Below, one piece after another: positions 1-9,496 of a stretch of DNA of 64,000 bases. How positions within the stretch are numbered: the stretch's first letter is position 1; each line of letters begins with the position of its first letter. The notes under the pieces were generated by a model. That model was not told where the DNA came from. It worked only from the letters and a program-made list of their open reading frames with translations, and searched no databases. The stretch is from the NCBI RefSeq assembly GCF_018139565.1, contig NZ_JAGSPK010000003.1:248001-312000 (forward strand), read 5' to 3'. Position numbers and translations under genes: made by a program. The stretch is from Cognatundibacterium rivi. GTDB lineage: Bacteria > Pseudomonadota > Gammaproteobacteria > Burkholderiales > Burkholderiaceae_D.

Positions 1-1
1 C

Positions 2-259
2 GGGGGAAACATTCATGTTGCAGCAGAAAATGATGGCCATTTCCTTTATCTGACCGTCGCAGATACCGGTCTTGGATTATCGCCTCATGCTGTGTCACCA
101 GAAGCTCAGTATGCCGGACTGGGGCTTGGCAATATCAATCTCCGTGAACGCCTGCAGGCGCTCTTTGGCCCATCGGCCACATTTACATTGGAAGCAAATC
201 AGCCGGAAGGTGCGATTGCCCGGATTTCTATACCTTTTATCCCAACTACCTCATCATGA
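2..259 (+). CDS. sensor histidine kinase, LytS/AlgZ type, C-terminal part
   Basis: This is the last 85 codons of a histidine kinase whose start lies before the window. The visible part is the end of the HATPase_c domain. It contains DTGLGL, the G1 ATP-binding box, and GLGLGNINLRER, the G2 box with the N-x-x-x-R pattern typical of LytS/AlgZ kinases, followed by a short tail. The stop overlaps the ATG of the next gene (ATGA), so kinase and LytTR regulator are translationally coupled and are very probably a cognate pair. The input signal cannot be judged because the sensor domain is missing. Confidence 0.85.
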   Translation, partial: GGNIHVAAENDGHFLYLTVADTGLGLSPHAVSPEAQYAGLGLGNINLRERLQALFGPSATFTLEANQPEGAIARISIPFIPTTSS

Positions 260-1059
260 ATATACGCGCCCTGATTGCTGAAGATGAAGTCATACTCTCA
301 CTCACCCTGCAAAAAATGCTGGAAAAACTCTGGCCGGAATTAGTATTGTGCAGCGTGGTGGAAAATGGTGTTGAAGCCGTACGGGAAGCCTTGCAGCACG
401 CACCGGACATTCTCTTTCTGGATATTAAAATGCCGGGTAAAACCGGCCTGGAAGTAGCGCAAGAACTGGCGGAAGAGTGGCCGGAAAACCGCCCATTCCC
501 GTTGATCGTTTATGTGACCGCTTACGACGAATTTGCGATTCAGGCATTTGAACATTCGGCGTCAGATTATGTACTCAAGCCTGTCAGTGAAGAACGTCTG
601 AGTAAAACGGTACAGCGTTTGCAAATGCGTCTGACTGATCAGTCGCAAAGCGGCACAGAACTCGAACGCGTGCTTGAACAATTACGCCACATGATGCCGG
701 GGCACGTACACGCCAGCGGATCTGTTGTGCATAAACCTTTGCATATGATACGTGCCGCCGTTGGTAATCAGATCCGCATGATTCCGGTCGAAGACGTTTT
801 ATATTTTGAAGCGACAGACAAATACATTAACGTCGTTACGAAAGAACATTCCTCACTGATCCGCAGCAGTTTGCGCGAATTATTGCCGCAAATTGATTCT
901 GATGTGTTCTGGCAGATCCATCGCAGCACCGTGGTGAACAGCAAAAAAATTCTCGCGGCCCACAAAGATGACAACGGAAAAATGACACTGAAATTGAGGG
1001 ATAGCGATGATAAGCTGACAGTCAGCAGAGTTTATTCACATTTATTCCGGCAAATGTAA
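256..1059 (+). CDS. LytTR-family response regulator
   Basis: A 267-residue response regulator in the AlgR/LytR style. The receiver domain covers residues 1-120, with the acidic pair at E9-D10, the phospho-acceptor Asp near 56 in FLDIKMPG, and the conserved Lys near 108 in YVLKPV. A linker is followed by a LytTR DNA-binding domain from about residue 165 (VEDVLYFEATDKYINVV, then WQIHRSTVVN). It overlaps the upstream kinase by four bases and is expected to be phosphorylated by it, then to bind promoter DNA as a dimer. Related regulators control exopolysaccharide, pili or peptide uptake. The target genes here are unknown. Confidence 0.93.
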   Translation: MNIRALIAEDEVILSLTLQKMLEKLWPELVLCSVVENGVEAVREALQHAPDILFLDIKMPGKTGLEVAQELAEEWPENRPFPLIVYVTAYDEFAIQAFEHSASDYVLKPVSEERLSKTVQRLQMRLTDQSQSGTELERVLEQLRHMMPGHVHASGSVVHKPLHMIRAAVGNQIRMIPVEDVLYFEATDKYINVVTKEHSSLIRSSLRELLPQIDSDVFWQIHRSTVVNSKKILAAHKDDNGKMTLKLRDSDDKLTVSRVYSHLFRQM

Positions 1060-1101
1060 TGGCTATCGCACACTACGAATTTGCCTACTCATCTCACGCA
1101 A

Positions 1102-1578
1102 ATGACAAATCGACTCACTCAACTACGCTGGCAATTGTCCGCTTTTTCAGAATTCAGCCCTGAGCAGTTACACAAGGTGTATCAGGCCAGGTGCGCGGTA
1201 TTTATCGTTGAACAAAATTGCCCGTATCAGGATATTGATGGCAAAGATCCTCTGAGTCACCATCTTGTGGCCTGGGATAACAATGATGACATTGCAGCCT
1301 ATTTACGCATCGTTCCTGCCGGCATCAGTTATGCAGAACCATCGCTGGGCCGCGTCCTGAGTACGCAGGCATGGCGCGGGACTGGTGTAGGAAAAGAATT
1401 GATTGCGAACGGCATCAAGGCACTGCGCCAGCTTTATCCATCTGCCCCTGTGCGCATAGGCGCGCAAGCCTATCTTGAAAAGTTTTATGGCAGCTTTGGC
1501 TTTCAGACAGTTTCCGATATCTATCTCGAAGACGAGATTCCACACCTGGTCATGCTGCTGCCAGCAAGCGATTGCTGA
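1102..1578 (+). CDS. elaA: GNAT-family N-acetyltransferase, ElaA-like
   Basis: A small GNAT acetyltransferase that strongly resembles E. coli ElaA over its whole length. Shared landmarks are RCAVFIVEQNCPYQDIDG near the N-terminus, the acetyl-CoA loop region around GRVLSTQAWRGTGVGKEL, and the C-terminal IGAQAYLEKFYGSFGF and EDEIPHLVM. I chose the ATG at 1102. An in-frame TTG at 1081 would add seven residues, and neither start has a clear ribosome-binding site. It follows the LytTR regulator by about 40 bases, so it could be co-transcribed, but no functional link is apparent. The physiological substrate of ElaA is not established. Confidence 0.85.
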   Translation: MTNRLTQLRWQLSAFSEFSPEQLHKVYQARCAVFIVEQNCPYQDIDGKDPLSHHLVAWDNNDDIAAYLRIVPAGISYAEPSLGRVLSTQAWRGTGVGKELIANGIKALRQLYPSAPVRIGAQAYLEKFYGSFGFQTVSDIYLEDEIPHLVMLLPASDC

Positions 1579-1636
1579 ATTCAACTATAATTGAGCTAAA
1601 TCAATGACTTACTGAAAATGAGTGAATTCTTCTATT

Positions 1637-2512
1637 ATGCCGGTCACACAGTTATCCCCTGCAACACCTTACGTCAATATCTCTGCTTACAAATTTATCA
1701 CCTTCAACGACACTGCTGAAAAGCGGCAGGCGTTTATCGATAAATGTCAGGAACTTAATCTCAAGGGCACCATTCTGCTGACGCCGGAAGGTATCAATAT
1801 GTTCCTCGCAGGGCTGCGTCACGAGATCGACGCTTACATGGACTGGCTGCATAGTGATCCAAGATTCGCCGACATCGTTGCCAAAGAAAGTTACTCTGAT
1901 CGTCAGCCTTTCACCAAATTGCTGGTCAAGCTGAAAGCAGAAATCATTACCATGCGCATGCCGCTGATCAAGCCGGAAGAAGGTCGCGCACCCTCAGTCG
2001 ATGCGCAGACCCTGAAACGCTGGCTGGATCAGGGTCATGACGATAACGGCAAAGCGGTCGTGATGGTCGATACCCGCAATGATTTTGAAGTTGACGTGGG
2101 CAGTTTTGACAACACCATCGACTACCGCATCACCAAGTTCACGGAATTCCCGCAAGTGATTGCAGATCACCGCGATGAGTTGAACGACAAAACCGTTGTG
2201 ACCTTCTGCACTGGTGGCATACGCTGCGAGAAAGCGGCAATTCACATGCAAAACGTTGGCTTTGAAAGCGTGTATCAGTTGGAAGGCGGTATTCTCAAGT
2301 ATTTCGAAGAAGTCGGTGGCGACCATTATCACGGCGATTGCTTTGTGTTCGACTATCGTACGGCGCTGAATCCGCAGTTAGAGGCCACAGATACCAAGCA
2401 ATGCTTTGCCTGCCGCGCCGTCGTCACGCCGCGTGAACAACTGTCGCCCTGGTATGTCCCCGGTAAATCCTGCCCGCACTGCAAAAAAGAATTAGCGCAA
2501 CCCCAGGCTTGA
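1637..2512 (+). CDS. trhO: rhodanese-family tRNA uridine hydroxylase TrhO
   Basis: Matches the TrhO (YceA) family, which makes 5-hydroxyuridine at the wobble position 34 of some tRNAs in an oxygen-dependent reaction. The protein has an N-terminal acylphosphatase-like region ([13 protein letters not shown]), a rhodanese domain with the active-site loop [14 protein letters not shown] carrying the family's conserved cysteines, and a C-terminal region with CFACR and CPHCKKE Cys pairs that may bind zinc. The ATG at 1637 is preferred. An in-frame GTG at 1622 would add five residues. A good intrinsic terminator follows at 2534, so the gene ends its transcription unit. Confidence 0.92.
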   Translation: MPVTQLSPATPYVNISAYKFITFNDTAEKRQAFIDKCQELNLKGTILLTPEGINMFLAGLRHEIDAYMDWLHSDPRFADIVAKESYSDRQPFTKLLVKLKAEIITMRMPLIKPEEGRAPSVDAQTLKRWLDQGHDDNGKAVVMVDTRNDFEVDVGSFDNTIDYRITKFTEFPQVIADHRDELNDKTVVTFCTGGIRCEKAAIHMQNVGFESVYQLEGGILKYFEEVGGDHYHGDCFVFDYRTALNPQLEATDTKQCFACRAVVTPREQLSPWYVPGKSCPHCKKELAQPQA

Positions 2513-2533
2513 TCATTCCGTTTTTCTTCAGAG

Positions 2534-2572
2534 AAAACTCATTTGACGCAGATACGTTGAATGAGTTTTTTT
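2534..2572 (+). terminator. intrinsic terminator after trhO
   Basis: The arms AAAACTCATT and AATGAGTTTT flank an unpaired loop and are followed by a run of T. It sits 20 bases after the trhO stop. Confidence 0.8.
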
Positions 2573-2660
2573 CATTCTGGCTCTGAACTTTCGGCGTCAC
2601 ACCATGTCACAATCGCACTACATTCTTTTCATCTATCCAAAATACAAACGAGACTAATCC

Positions 2661-4721
2661 ATGAAACGTTTTTTACTGAGTACTCTCGCGCTTAGCCTGT
2701 TGTCGAATGCCGTTTATGCCGCAGAACCAGTCGTTGCGCCAACAGCGGCTGTCACACTGAACCTCGGTTCAGGCATCGTTCCGCGTAATTTTGAACCAAC
2801 GACTCGTGGTCAGGATAATTTTTTCAGACATGCGCAAGGTGGTTGGTTAAGAGCCAATGAAATTCCTGCCGACAAATCAGACTGGGGCTCCTTTATGGAA
2901 GCCCGTGAAAATGTACAGCGACAATTGCACGCGCTGATCAGCGATGTCGCTAAGGACGATAAAAATCCTGCTGGTACAGAAAAACAGAAAATCGCGGATC
3001 TTTTCAACAGTTTCATGAACGAGGAAAAATTAGAAGCGCTGGGTGTCGGGGCACTGAAATCTGAACTCGACAATATTGCAGCAGTAAAAAATAAAGAAGG
3101 GCTTGCCGTACTTTTTGCTCAGCTTCAGAAAATCGGTGTTACCACTCCGTTCCGCCTGCGTGTTGAACAAGACAGCAAGCAATCCAGTCAATACATCGTC
3201 GATATCGCACAATCAGGATTAGGCTTACCGAATCGTGATTATTATCTGAAAACCGACGACAAAAAAATGAGTGACATCCGCGCTGCGTATCTGACGCATG
3301 TGGAAAAAGTACTGACACTGGCAGGCGATAAAAATGCTGCAATGAATGCGAAGCAGGTACTGGCGATAGAAACGGAACTCGCCAAAGCACAATGGACGAA
3401 TGTGGAAAACCGCGATCCGCTCAAGACCTATAACAAAATGCCCGTATCAAAGCTCGATACGCTGACGCCGGGCTATCAGTGGCAATCTTATTTTCAGACT
3501 AACGGTATCGCCGGAAAAGCTGATCAGGTTCTGGTACAGCAACCAGGTTATCTGAGCGGATTCAGTCATACACTGAAAATTTTTCCTTTATCTGCCTGGA
3601 AAAACTATGCCGAATGGCACCTGCTGAGCACCTACAGCCCCTACCTGTCCAGCGCATTTGCGAATGAAAATTTTGCCTTCCGTGGCACCACGCTGGCCGG
3701 TATCAAAGTCAACCGCACACGCGAACAACGCGCCGTTGCGTTGACAGATCAGATGCTGGGCGAAGCCGTTGGCAAGCTGTACGTTGAAAAATATTTCGCC
3801 CCCGAAACCAAAGTCCGCACAGAAAAGATGGTGAAATATTTTCTGGCTGCATTCAAGGACAGCATAGACTCTCTGGATTGGATGAGCGCCGAAACAAAAA
3901 AACAAGCGCAGATAAAGCTCTCAAAAATCAGCGTGAAGATTGGCTACCCTGAGAAATGGAAAGATTACTCCGCAATACAGATCAGTAAAGATGATCTGGT
4001 CGGTAATCTGAAACGTATTCGCAGCGCGGATTTCGAGAAAAACGTGAAACGACTGGGCACACCGGTTGATCGCAGCGAATGGCATATGACACCACAAACA
4101 GTAAATGCCTATTACAGCCCGGAAATGAATGAAATCGTCTTCCCGGCAGCGCGTTTGCAGGCACCGTTGTTTAACGTTGAAGCAGAAGATGCGGTTAACT
4201 ACGGCGCGCTCGGTATTTCAATTGGTCATGAAATCAGCCACGCTTTTGACGATGCAGGATCGCAATACGATGGTGACGGCAACTTGCGTGATTGGTGGAC
4301 CAAAGAAGACCGTGAAAAATTCAACCGCAAAACCAAAGTTCTGGTTGAACAATACAATGGCTACAGCCCGGTTCCGGGTCATTTCCTGAACGGTGAACTG
4401 ACGCTGGGCGAAAATATTGCGGATAACGTCGGTATCGTGATGGCCTTAAAAGCTTACCGCCTGTCGCTGGAAGGAAAACCATCACCGATTCTCGATGGCT
4501 GGTCGGGCGAACAACGCCTGTTCCTTGGTCTCGCCCAAGCACGTCGCAGCAAATCACGCGAACAGCGTGCGCTTGCCCTGATCAAGACTGACCCGCACTC
4601 TCCCGGCGAATTCCGCGTCAATGGCAGCCTCAGAAACAACACCACATTCTATGACGCATTTAACGTGAAACCCGGTGATGGTATGTACCTGCCGGAAGAC
4701 AAACGTGTCAGTATCTGGTAA
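2661..4721 (+). CDS. secreted M13-family zinc metallopeptidase (PepO/neprilysin-like)
   Basis: A 686-residue M13 peptidase. Residues 1-20 form a Sec signal peptide ending in VYAAEP, so it works in the periplasm or outside the cell. The N-terminal M13 domain (about 50-420) is followed by the catalytic domain with GHEISHAFDD (HExxH zinc motif), the third zinc ligand Glu in GENIADNVG, and the near C-terminal substrate-binding part ending in RVSIW. Length and order are normal for bacterial family members, which degrade small peptides. The gene stands alone between two terminators. The start at 2661 has a short purine-rich stretch upstream and gives a complete signal peptide. Confidence 0.93.
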   Translation: MKRFLLSTLALSLLSNAVYAAEPVVAPTAAVTLNLGSGIVPRNFEPTTRGQDNFFRHAQGGWLRANEIPADKSDWGSFMEARENVQRQLHALISDVAKDDKNPAGTEKQKIADLFNSFMNEEKLEALGVGALKSELDNIAAVKNKEGLAVLFAQLQKIGVTTPFRLRVEQDSKQSSQYIVDIAQSGLGLPNRDYYLKTDDKKMSDIRAAYLTHVEKVLTLAGDKNAAMNAKQVLAIETELAKAQWTNVENRDPLKTYNKMPVSKLDTLTPGYQWQSYFQTNGIAGKADQVLVQQPGYLSGFSHTLKIFPLSAWKNYAEWHLLSTYSPYLSSAFANENFAFRGTTLAGIKVNRTREQRAVALTDQMLGEAVGKLYVEKYFAPETKVRTEKMVKYFLAAFKDSIDSLDWMSAETKKQAQIKLSKISVKIGYPEKWKDYSAIQISKDDLVGNLKRIRSADFEKNVKRLGTPVDRSEWHMTPQTVNAYYSPEMNEIVFPAARLQAPLFNVEAEDAVNYGALGISIGHEISHAFDDAGSQYDGDGNLRDWWTKEDREKFNRKTKVLVEQYNGYSPVPGHFLNGELTLGENIADNVGIVMALKAYRLSLEGKPSPILDGWSGEQRLFLGLAQARRSKSREQRALALIKTDPHSPGEFRVNGSLRNNTTFYDAFNVKPGDGMYLPEDKRVSIW

Positions 4722-4741
4722 CTGAATCTGGTAATTGAGTC

Positions 4742-4773
4742 AAAAAAAGTCCGCTGTAACAGCGGACTTTTTC
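4742..4773. terminator. intrinsic terminator, probably bidirectional
   Basis: The hairpin AAAAGTCCGCTG / CAGCGGACTTTT has a three-base loop, an A-run on one side and a T-run on the other. It can therefore serve the M13 peptidase gene on the plus strand and the flavodoxin-like gene on the minus strand. Confidence 0.9.
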
Positions 4774-4800
4774 ATATACGATCAAACAAAAAATGAACGA

Positions 4801-5370
4801 TTAACTAAATTTTTTCGCCACTTCGGCGATACGCTGACCAAACAATTTTGCCGTTTCAAGATCACCCGGCAATGGACCTTCTTCGGGTGAGGAGTCTGAC
4901 GGAGATTGCGTCATCAGGCCACTGAAACTGCCGACATAATTAATATCATTGCGTTGCGCAGCTTTACTGTTCGATGGCATCAGACCAGTACCCACCCAGA
5001 TCATGGAATGCTGCTGTGAGAAAGTGAACAGATATTGCAGCGTGCTTAGTTTGTCGCCATTCATCGTCGCGGAGTTCGTGAAACCCGCCGCAATCTTATT
5101 CTTCCATTGCTGGTGATACCAAGGCTTGGATGACGCATCGGCAAACTTTTTGAATTGCCACGAAACGGTACCCATGTATGTCGGCGAGCCAAACACGATC
5201 GCATCTGCCGCAGCCAGACTCGCCCATTGTGCTTCGGTGATATTGCCTTCAGCATCAATCAATATCAATTCTGCTGCCGCGCCATTGGCAGCGACACCCG
5301 CCTGCACTGCTTCAGCTGCCTTGGTAGTGTGTCCATAACCTGAATGATAAACAATCGCTACTTTTTTCAT
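4801..5370 (-). CDS. flavodoxin-fold NAD(P)H-dependent FMN reductase / quinone reductase
   Basis: A 189-residue protein of the flavodoxin/WrbA-like group. The FMN phosphate loop is visible at the N-terminus (VAIVYHSGYGHTTKAAEAV), followed by the second flavin loop GSPTYMGTVSWQFKKF and the third, VGTGLMP. Such enzymes reduce quinones or other electrophiles with NAD(P)H in the cytoplasm. The ATG at 5370 has a good AAGGAT ribosome-binding site. It is transcribed away from the LysR gene at 5621 across a 250-base shared intergenic region. That arrangement usually means the LysR protein regulates this gene. Exact substrate unknown. Confidence 0.87.
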   Translation of the reverse strand: MKKVAIVYHSGYGHTTKAAEAVQAGVAANGAAAELILIDAEGNITEAQWASLAAADAIVFGSPTYMGTVSWQFKKFADASSKPWYHQQWKNKIAAGFTNSATMNGDKLSTLQYLFTFSQQHSMIWVGTGLMPSNSKAAQRNDINYVGSFSGLMTQSPSDSSPEEGPLPGDLETAKLFGQRIAEVAKKFS

Positions 5371-5620
5371 GTCACATATCCTTTTGGTTCATTAAAAATC
5401 ATCCACATCCATGACGCCCGATGAATCTCGTCAACAATCTTTTAATCCACTGTTCAAACCATCGTCAGCACATGGCCAATCAGCATCAAGCACACACAAA
5501 GTCAGCCCGGATAAATCTGTCTTATTCAAAATAATTGATGCCGTACCTGCACTATATACAAGCAGATCAGACAAGATAAGGGTAAAATTTTCTACACATC
5601 ATTCAAATTAATTGAATAAA
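5371..5620. promoter_or_regulatory. divergent promoter region with a palindrome next to the lysR start
   Basis: Shared upstream region of the flavodoxin-like and LysR genes. At 5601-5617 the palindrome ATTCAA-N5-TTGAAT ends three bases before the LysR ATG. LysR regulators commonly bind such sites in divergent intergenic regions and repress themselves. Its role as operator is inferred. Confidence 0.45.
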
Positions 5621-6538
5621 ATGAATCTGACGCTGGAAGCCTTGCAAATTCTCGATGCCATCGCCCGCAAAGGCAGCTTTGCTGCTGCTGCAGCGGCGCT
5701 GGATAAAGTGCCGTCAGCAATTACTTACAGCATACGCAAACTCGAAGAAGATCTGGATGTCTTGCTGTACGACCGGCGGGGACACAGAGCAAAACTGACC
5801 AGCGCTGGCGAAGAATTGTTAACTCAGGGCAGAAACTTATTGCATGCGGCACAGGATCTTGAAAATCGCGTTAAACGTGCGGCAAGTGGCTGGGAAGCAA
5901 GCTTTCATATCGTGATCGATGGCATCATCCGCTTCGAAGATCTGATCCCTTTAATTAAAGAATTTGAACAACAAGGTGGTGGCACGCGCATCCGCATTTC
6001 ACAGGAAATTTTATCCGGCGTATGGGAAAGTCTGATCACCGGGCGCGCCGATCTGGCGATCGGTGCCGCATACGATGGACCCGATGCCATCCGCATGCAG
6101 GGAGAATTTCAGACCCGCTCACTTGGCAACATTGATTGGGTGTTTGCAGTTGCACCCGAACACCCTTTAGCCAATGCGGCAGAGCCACTCAGCCACGCTG
6201 CAATCTTGGAACACCGCGCCGTTGCAGTTGGCGATACCAGCCTGACACTGCCTTCGATGACGGCAGGTTTGTTGAGCGGACAAGATACGCTGACAGTGCC
6301 GTCAATACAGGCCAAACTGGCTGCGCAACTGGCCGGATTGGGCTGCGGGCACTTACCACGAAGAATTGCTCAACCGTATTTACAGTCAGGCATGCTGATT
6401 GAAAAGAAGACCAGTGCCAATCGCCTGCTGGGTAACAACCGCATCGTCTGGCGCAGCACAAACAAAGGTAAAGCTCTGCAATGGTTTTTACAAAAACTGA
6501 ATGACCCGATAGTACAAAAAATGTTGATGGGCAACTAA
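5621..6538 (+). CDS. LysR-family transcriptional regulator
   Basis: A 305-residue LysR protein. The N-terminal winged helix-turn-helix is clear (LTLEALQILDAIARKGSFAA, then AITYSIRKLEEDL and LLYDRRGHRAKLT). A linker helix and a periplasmic-binding-fold effector domain follow from about residue 90. The ATG at 5621 starts in the usual place relative to the HTH. A TTG nine bases upstream is possible but less likely. No clear ribosome-binding site is present, and a palindrome overlaps the region just before the start. It probably controls the divergent flavodoxin-like reductase. The effector is unknown. Confidence 0.92.
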   Translation: MNLTLEALQILDAIARKGSFAAAAAALDKVPSAITYSIRKLEEDLDVLLYDRRGHRAKLTSAGEELLTQGRNLLHAAQDLENRVKRAASGWEASFHIVIDGIIRFEDLIPLIKEFEQQGGGTRIRISQEILSGVWESLITGRADLAIGAAYDGPDAIRMQGEFQTRSLGNIDWVFAVAPEHPLANAAEPLSHAAILEHRAVAVGDTSLTLPSMTAGLLSGQDTLTVPSIQAKLAAQLAGLGCGHLPRRIAQPYLQSGMLIEKKTSANRLLGNNRIVWRSTNKGKALQWFLQKLNDPIVQKMLMGN

Positions 6539-6578
6539 AGTTACGCTGAGCGATACTACAAAATAAATTAAACCAAAC

Positions 6579-7502
6579 ATGTCTGCTACGACTGATTACA
6601 TCGGGCGTTTTGCGCCCTCCCCGACCGGCCCGCTGCATATGGGCTCACTGGTCGCCGCCATGGCGAGTTATCTCGACGCCAAAGCGCACCAGGGCACATG
6701 GTTGCTGCGCATAGAAGATCTGGATTTCGACAGGAATGTGGCAGGAGCGGATCAGCAGATTCTGCAATCACTGCAACGTTGCGGTATGCAATGGGATGGC
6801 GAAGTCGTCTGGCAAAGTCAGCGCCAGCATTTGTATGAAGCAGCCTTAGGGCAATTAGCCGACTATGTTTATCCCTGTGCCTGCTCACGCAAGGAAATCG
6901 CTGACTCTCGCCTGCGTCTCGGCGATCCCGCCAGTCAGATTTATCCGGGTACCTGCCGACACAGCATCCCCGCAGGAAAATCGGCCCGCGCATGGCGTCT
7001 GCGTGTGCCCGAGCCGGAACAAGGCGTCGTCTGTTTCGAAGATCGTTTATGTGGCTCGCAAAGTCAGAACCTGGCAACGGAAGTCGGCGATTTCGTTTTA
7101 AAACGCGCCGATGGTTTCTGGGCGTATCAGCTCGCCGTAGTTGTTGATGATGCGGCACAAGGAATCAACCATATTGTGCGCGGCGCCGATCTGATCGACT
7201 CCACTGCACGTCAGATTTACTTGCAAGGCTTGCTGGGTTTGCCTACCCCCAGCTATCTGCATGTTCCCGTCGTTACCAACGCGAACGGCGAAAAATTGTC
7301 AAAACAAACCGGCGCACTGGCATTTGATCGCGGCGATAATGACTTATTACATGAAGCATTGCTGCCCGCCGCCCGATTTCTAGGCTTGAAACTCAGTCCG
7401 GCAGTATCTGAGCTGCATGAATTCTGGCAGCTAGCAACGACGCTTTGGGCGAAAAAACTGCGCATCGGTTTGCAGATCAACCTTGTATCAACTCTTATTT
7501 AA
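6579..7502 (+). CDS. gluQ: glutamyl-Q tRNA(Asp) synthetase
   Basis: A 307-residue paralogue of glutamyl-tRNA synthetase that lacks the anticodon-binding domain and attaches glutamate to queuosine in tRNA(Asp). The class I HIGH-like signature is [13 protein letters not shown] near residue 12. The KMSKS-like motif is GEKLSKQTG near residue 240. The zinc-binding segment has CACSRKE and PGTCRH. Length is normal for GluQRS, whereas GltX would be about 470. The gene lies between the LysR gene and a small membrane protein gene that begins 11 bases after its stop, so those two are probably co-transcribed. Confidence 0.95.
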   Translation: MSATTDYIGRFAPSPTGPLHMGSLVAAMASYLDAKAHQGTWLLRIEDLDFDRNVAGADQQILQSLQRCGMQWDGEVVWQSQRQHLYEAALGQLADYVYPCACSRKEIADSRLRLGDPASQIYPGTCRHSIPAGKSARAWRLRVPEPEQGVVCFEDRLCGSQSQNLATEVGDFVLKRADGFWAYQLAVVVDDAAQGINHIVRGADLIDSTARQIYLQGLLGLPTPSYLHVPVVTNANGEKLSKQTGALAFDRGDNDLLHEALLPAARFLGLKLSPAVSELHEFWQLATTLWAKKLRIGLQINLVSTLI

Positions 7503-7513
7503 ACTTACTCATC

Positions 7514-7969
7514 ATGCCCACATTCAGTATCCTGCAACGCAGTCTGATCGCTATCGTTCTGCTCATCCTCGCTCTTGTTTTCAGCATTCCATGGGGCTTG
7601 TATTATCTTGGACTGAAAGATATCGACGGTAAGCCAGACTTACCGGCTCACATGATATCCGGTGATATGCAGCAAAAAATCTGGGCTGAATCCGGCTATG
7701 AGGGGCAGCCTGAAGCAGTCGAATTAAATCCAGTATCGTATATTTTGTCTGCAGCGGGACAAGACGCGCCGCCGCCAGTGACCTTGTTTGCGTGGCGTGT
7801 CGCTTCATCATATCAACGCCAGCATCATGCACACGAGGGCGTCATGTGGCAGCAGTTATCTGGCGGTGCGCTGACGATATGGCTGAGCAGACACTGGACG
7901 ATAGAGCAGTTACTCTCCAAGGTGGCAGAACTCGAAGAAAAAAAACGTCAGACCAGCAAAGCTGACTGA
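7514..7969 (+). CDS. conserved hypothetical protein with one N-terminal membrane segment
   Basis: A 151-residue protein of unknown function. Residues 8-30 are a hydrophobic helix (IAIVLLILALVFSIPWGLYYLG), so it is probably anchored in the inner membrane with the rest in the periplasm. The C-terminal end is charged and rich in Glu and Lys and may be helical. I chose the ATG at 7514 because it gives a clean membrane anchor and does not overlap gluQ. The terminator stem starts inside the last codons. I do not recognise the family. Confidence 0.7.
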   Translation: MPTFSILQRSLIAIVLLILALVFSIPWGLYYLGLKDIDGKPDLPAHMISGDMQQKIWAESGYEGQPEAVELNPVSYILSAAGQDAPPPVTLFAWRVASSYQRQHHAHEGVMWQQLSGGALTIWLSRHWTIEQLLSKVAELEEKKRQTSKAD

Positions 7970-7977
7970 CGTTTTTG
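7941..7977 (+). terminator. intrinsic terminator overlapping the end of the preceding gene
   Basis: The arms AAAAACGTCAG and CTGACGTTTTT form a strong stem ending in T residues. The right arm includes the stop codon of the gene at 7514-7969. Confidence 0.85.
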
Positions 7978-8038
7978 GATTAGCACTAACCCTGTTCTGC
8001 GTGAACAAAACACGGATTCACGACCAATTTTTCACATA

Positions 8039-9472
8039 TCAGTGCCCTTCATGCCCCTTGGGTTTCACGACCTGCACCTCGATTTCTTTTTCCGCAGATG
8101 CTGGCGCGTGATGATGGTGCATACCGGCATGATCGGTGGCGGTAGCTGGTCTGACTGGTTCACCTAAACCTGCGGTATCCCCCTGATATTCATACGCAGC
8201 AGTTCCTTTCGGATGCGCATACCAACCCGGATCTTTGTAATCACCCGGCTTCTGATCCTTGCGTACTTTCAGAACACTGAACATGCCGCCCATTTCTACT
8301 CCGCCAAATGGTCCCTCGCCTGTCATCATCGGCAAAGTATTTTCTGGTAAAGGCATTTCCATCATGCCCATATCTGCCATACCTTTATCGCCCATCGTCA
8401 TATAAGCGGGAATCAAGCGACTGATTTTATCGGCGACATCTTTATGATCAACACCGATCATGCTCGGCACGCTATGTCCCATCGCATTCATCGTGTGATG
8501 GCTTTTATGGCAGTGCAATGCCCAGTCGCCCTCTTCATCCGCAATGAATTCAATCTGGCGCATTTGTCCGACACCGATATCGGTCGTCACTTCCGGCCAG
8601 CGCGCAGTTTTGGGAATCGCACCGCCATCGGTACCGGTAACCGTGAACTCATGTCCATGAAGATGAATCGGATGATTCGTCATTGTCAGATTACCGACGC
8701 GGATTCTGACTTTGTCATTTTTGCGGACATTCAAAGTATCGATGCCGGGAAAGACACGACTATTCCACGACCACAAATTAAATTCCGTCATCGTCATGAT
8801 GTTGGGCCGCGATGCGCCCGGTTCGACATCGTAGGCATTCAGCAAGAATACGAAATCCCTGTCCACATCGGCGATCAGTGGATGTTTATTTTTGGGATGC
8901 GTGATCCACGACCCCATCATACCCATTGCCATCTGCGTCATTTCATCTGCGTGCGGGTGATACATAAATGTGCCGGGACGACGCGCGACAAATTCATACA
9001 CAAAGGTTTTACCGGGTTGAATTGCGGGCTGCGTCAGGCCGCTGACACCGTCCATACCGTTCGGTAAACGCTGTCCGTGCCAATGCACACTGGTGTGTTC
9101 CGGCAGGCGATTCGTCACAAAAATACGCACACGATCCCCTTCCACCACCTCTATCGTCGGGCCTGGACTCTGACCGTTATACCCCCACAAATGTGCCTTC
9201 ATTCCGGGCGCCATTTCGCGCACCACAGGCTCGGCGACCAGATGAAATTCTTTTACCCCGTTTTTCATTCGCCAAGGTAGCGTCCAGCCGTTCAAGGTAA
9301 CGACAGGATTGTATGGACGGCCATTCGCAGGCACTAAAGGCGGCATGGTATCCGGGCTGGTTTGGGTCGTAATTTCCGGCAATGCAGCTAACGCGACCTT
9401 GCTCACCGCGCTGGCCGCCAGCGCACCTCCGGCGATACCGGCAAATTTGAAAAAGTTTCTTCTTGAGTTCAT
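8039..9472 (-). CDS. Tat-exported multicopper oxidase
   Basis: A 477-residue multicopper oxidase. The twin-arginine signal MNSRRNFFKFAGIAGGA shows export by Tat as a folded, copper-loaded enzyme. The four copper-binding clusters are present: HWHG and HPHAD in the first domain, HPIHLHGHEF and HCHKSHHTM in the last. A Met/His-rich region (about 335-370, MGDKGMADMGMMEMPL) and a His-rich tail (HAGMHHHHAP) suggest extra copper binding. The likely role is oxidation of Cu(I) in the periplasm. It starts 24 bases after the TolC gene with a GAAGGA ribosome-binding site and is the last gene of the operon. CopA/CueO assignment is uncertain. Confidence 0.9.
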   Translation of the reverse strand: MNSRRNFFKFAGIAGGALAASAVSKVALAALPEITTQTSPDTMPPLVPANGRPYNPVVTLNGWTLPWRMKNGVKEFHLVAEPVVREMAPGMKAHLWGYNGQSPGPTIEVVEGDRVRIFVTNRLPEHTSVHWHGQRLPNGMDGVSGLTQPAIQPGKTFVYEFVARRPGTFMYHPHADEMTQMAMGMMGSWITHPKNKHPLIADVDRDFVFLLNAYDVEPGASRPNIMTMTEFNLWSWNSRVFPGIDTLNVRKNDKVRIRVGNLTMTNHPIHLHGHEFTVTGTDGGAIPKTARWPEVTTDIGVGQMRQIEFIADEEGDWALHCHKSHHTMNAMGHSVPSMIGVDHKDVADKISRLIPAYMTMGDKGMADMGMMEMPLPENTLPMMTGEGPFGGVEMGGMFSVLKVRKDQKPGDYKDPGWYAHPKGTAAYEYQGDTAGLGEPVRPATATDHAGMHHHHAPASAEKEIEVQVVKPKGHEGH

Positions 9473-9496
9473 TGGTATTCCTTCTCAATTCCGTTA

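Noticed and set aside
4690..4721. Missing C-terminal Cys of the M13 peptidase
   Set aside because: The Cys-x-x-Trp ending belongs to eukaryotic neprilysins; I expect bacterial members to end without it, so this is not unusual.
8444..9067. A 207-codon plus-strand frame inside the multicopper oxidase gene
   Set aside because: Antisense shadow of a well-supported gene with all copper motifs on the minus strand.
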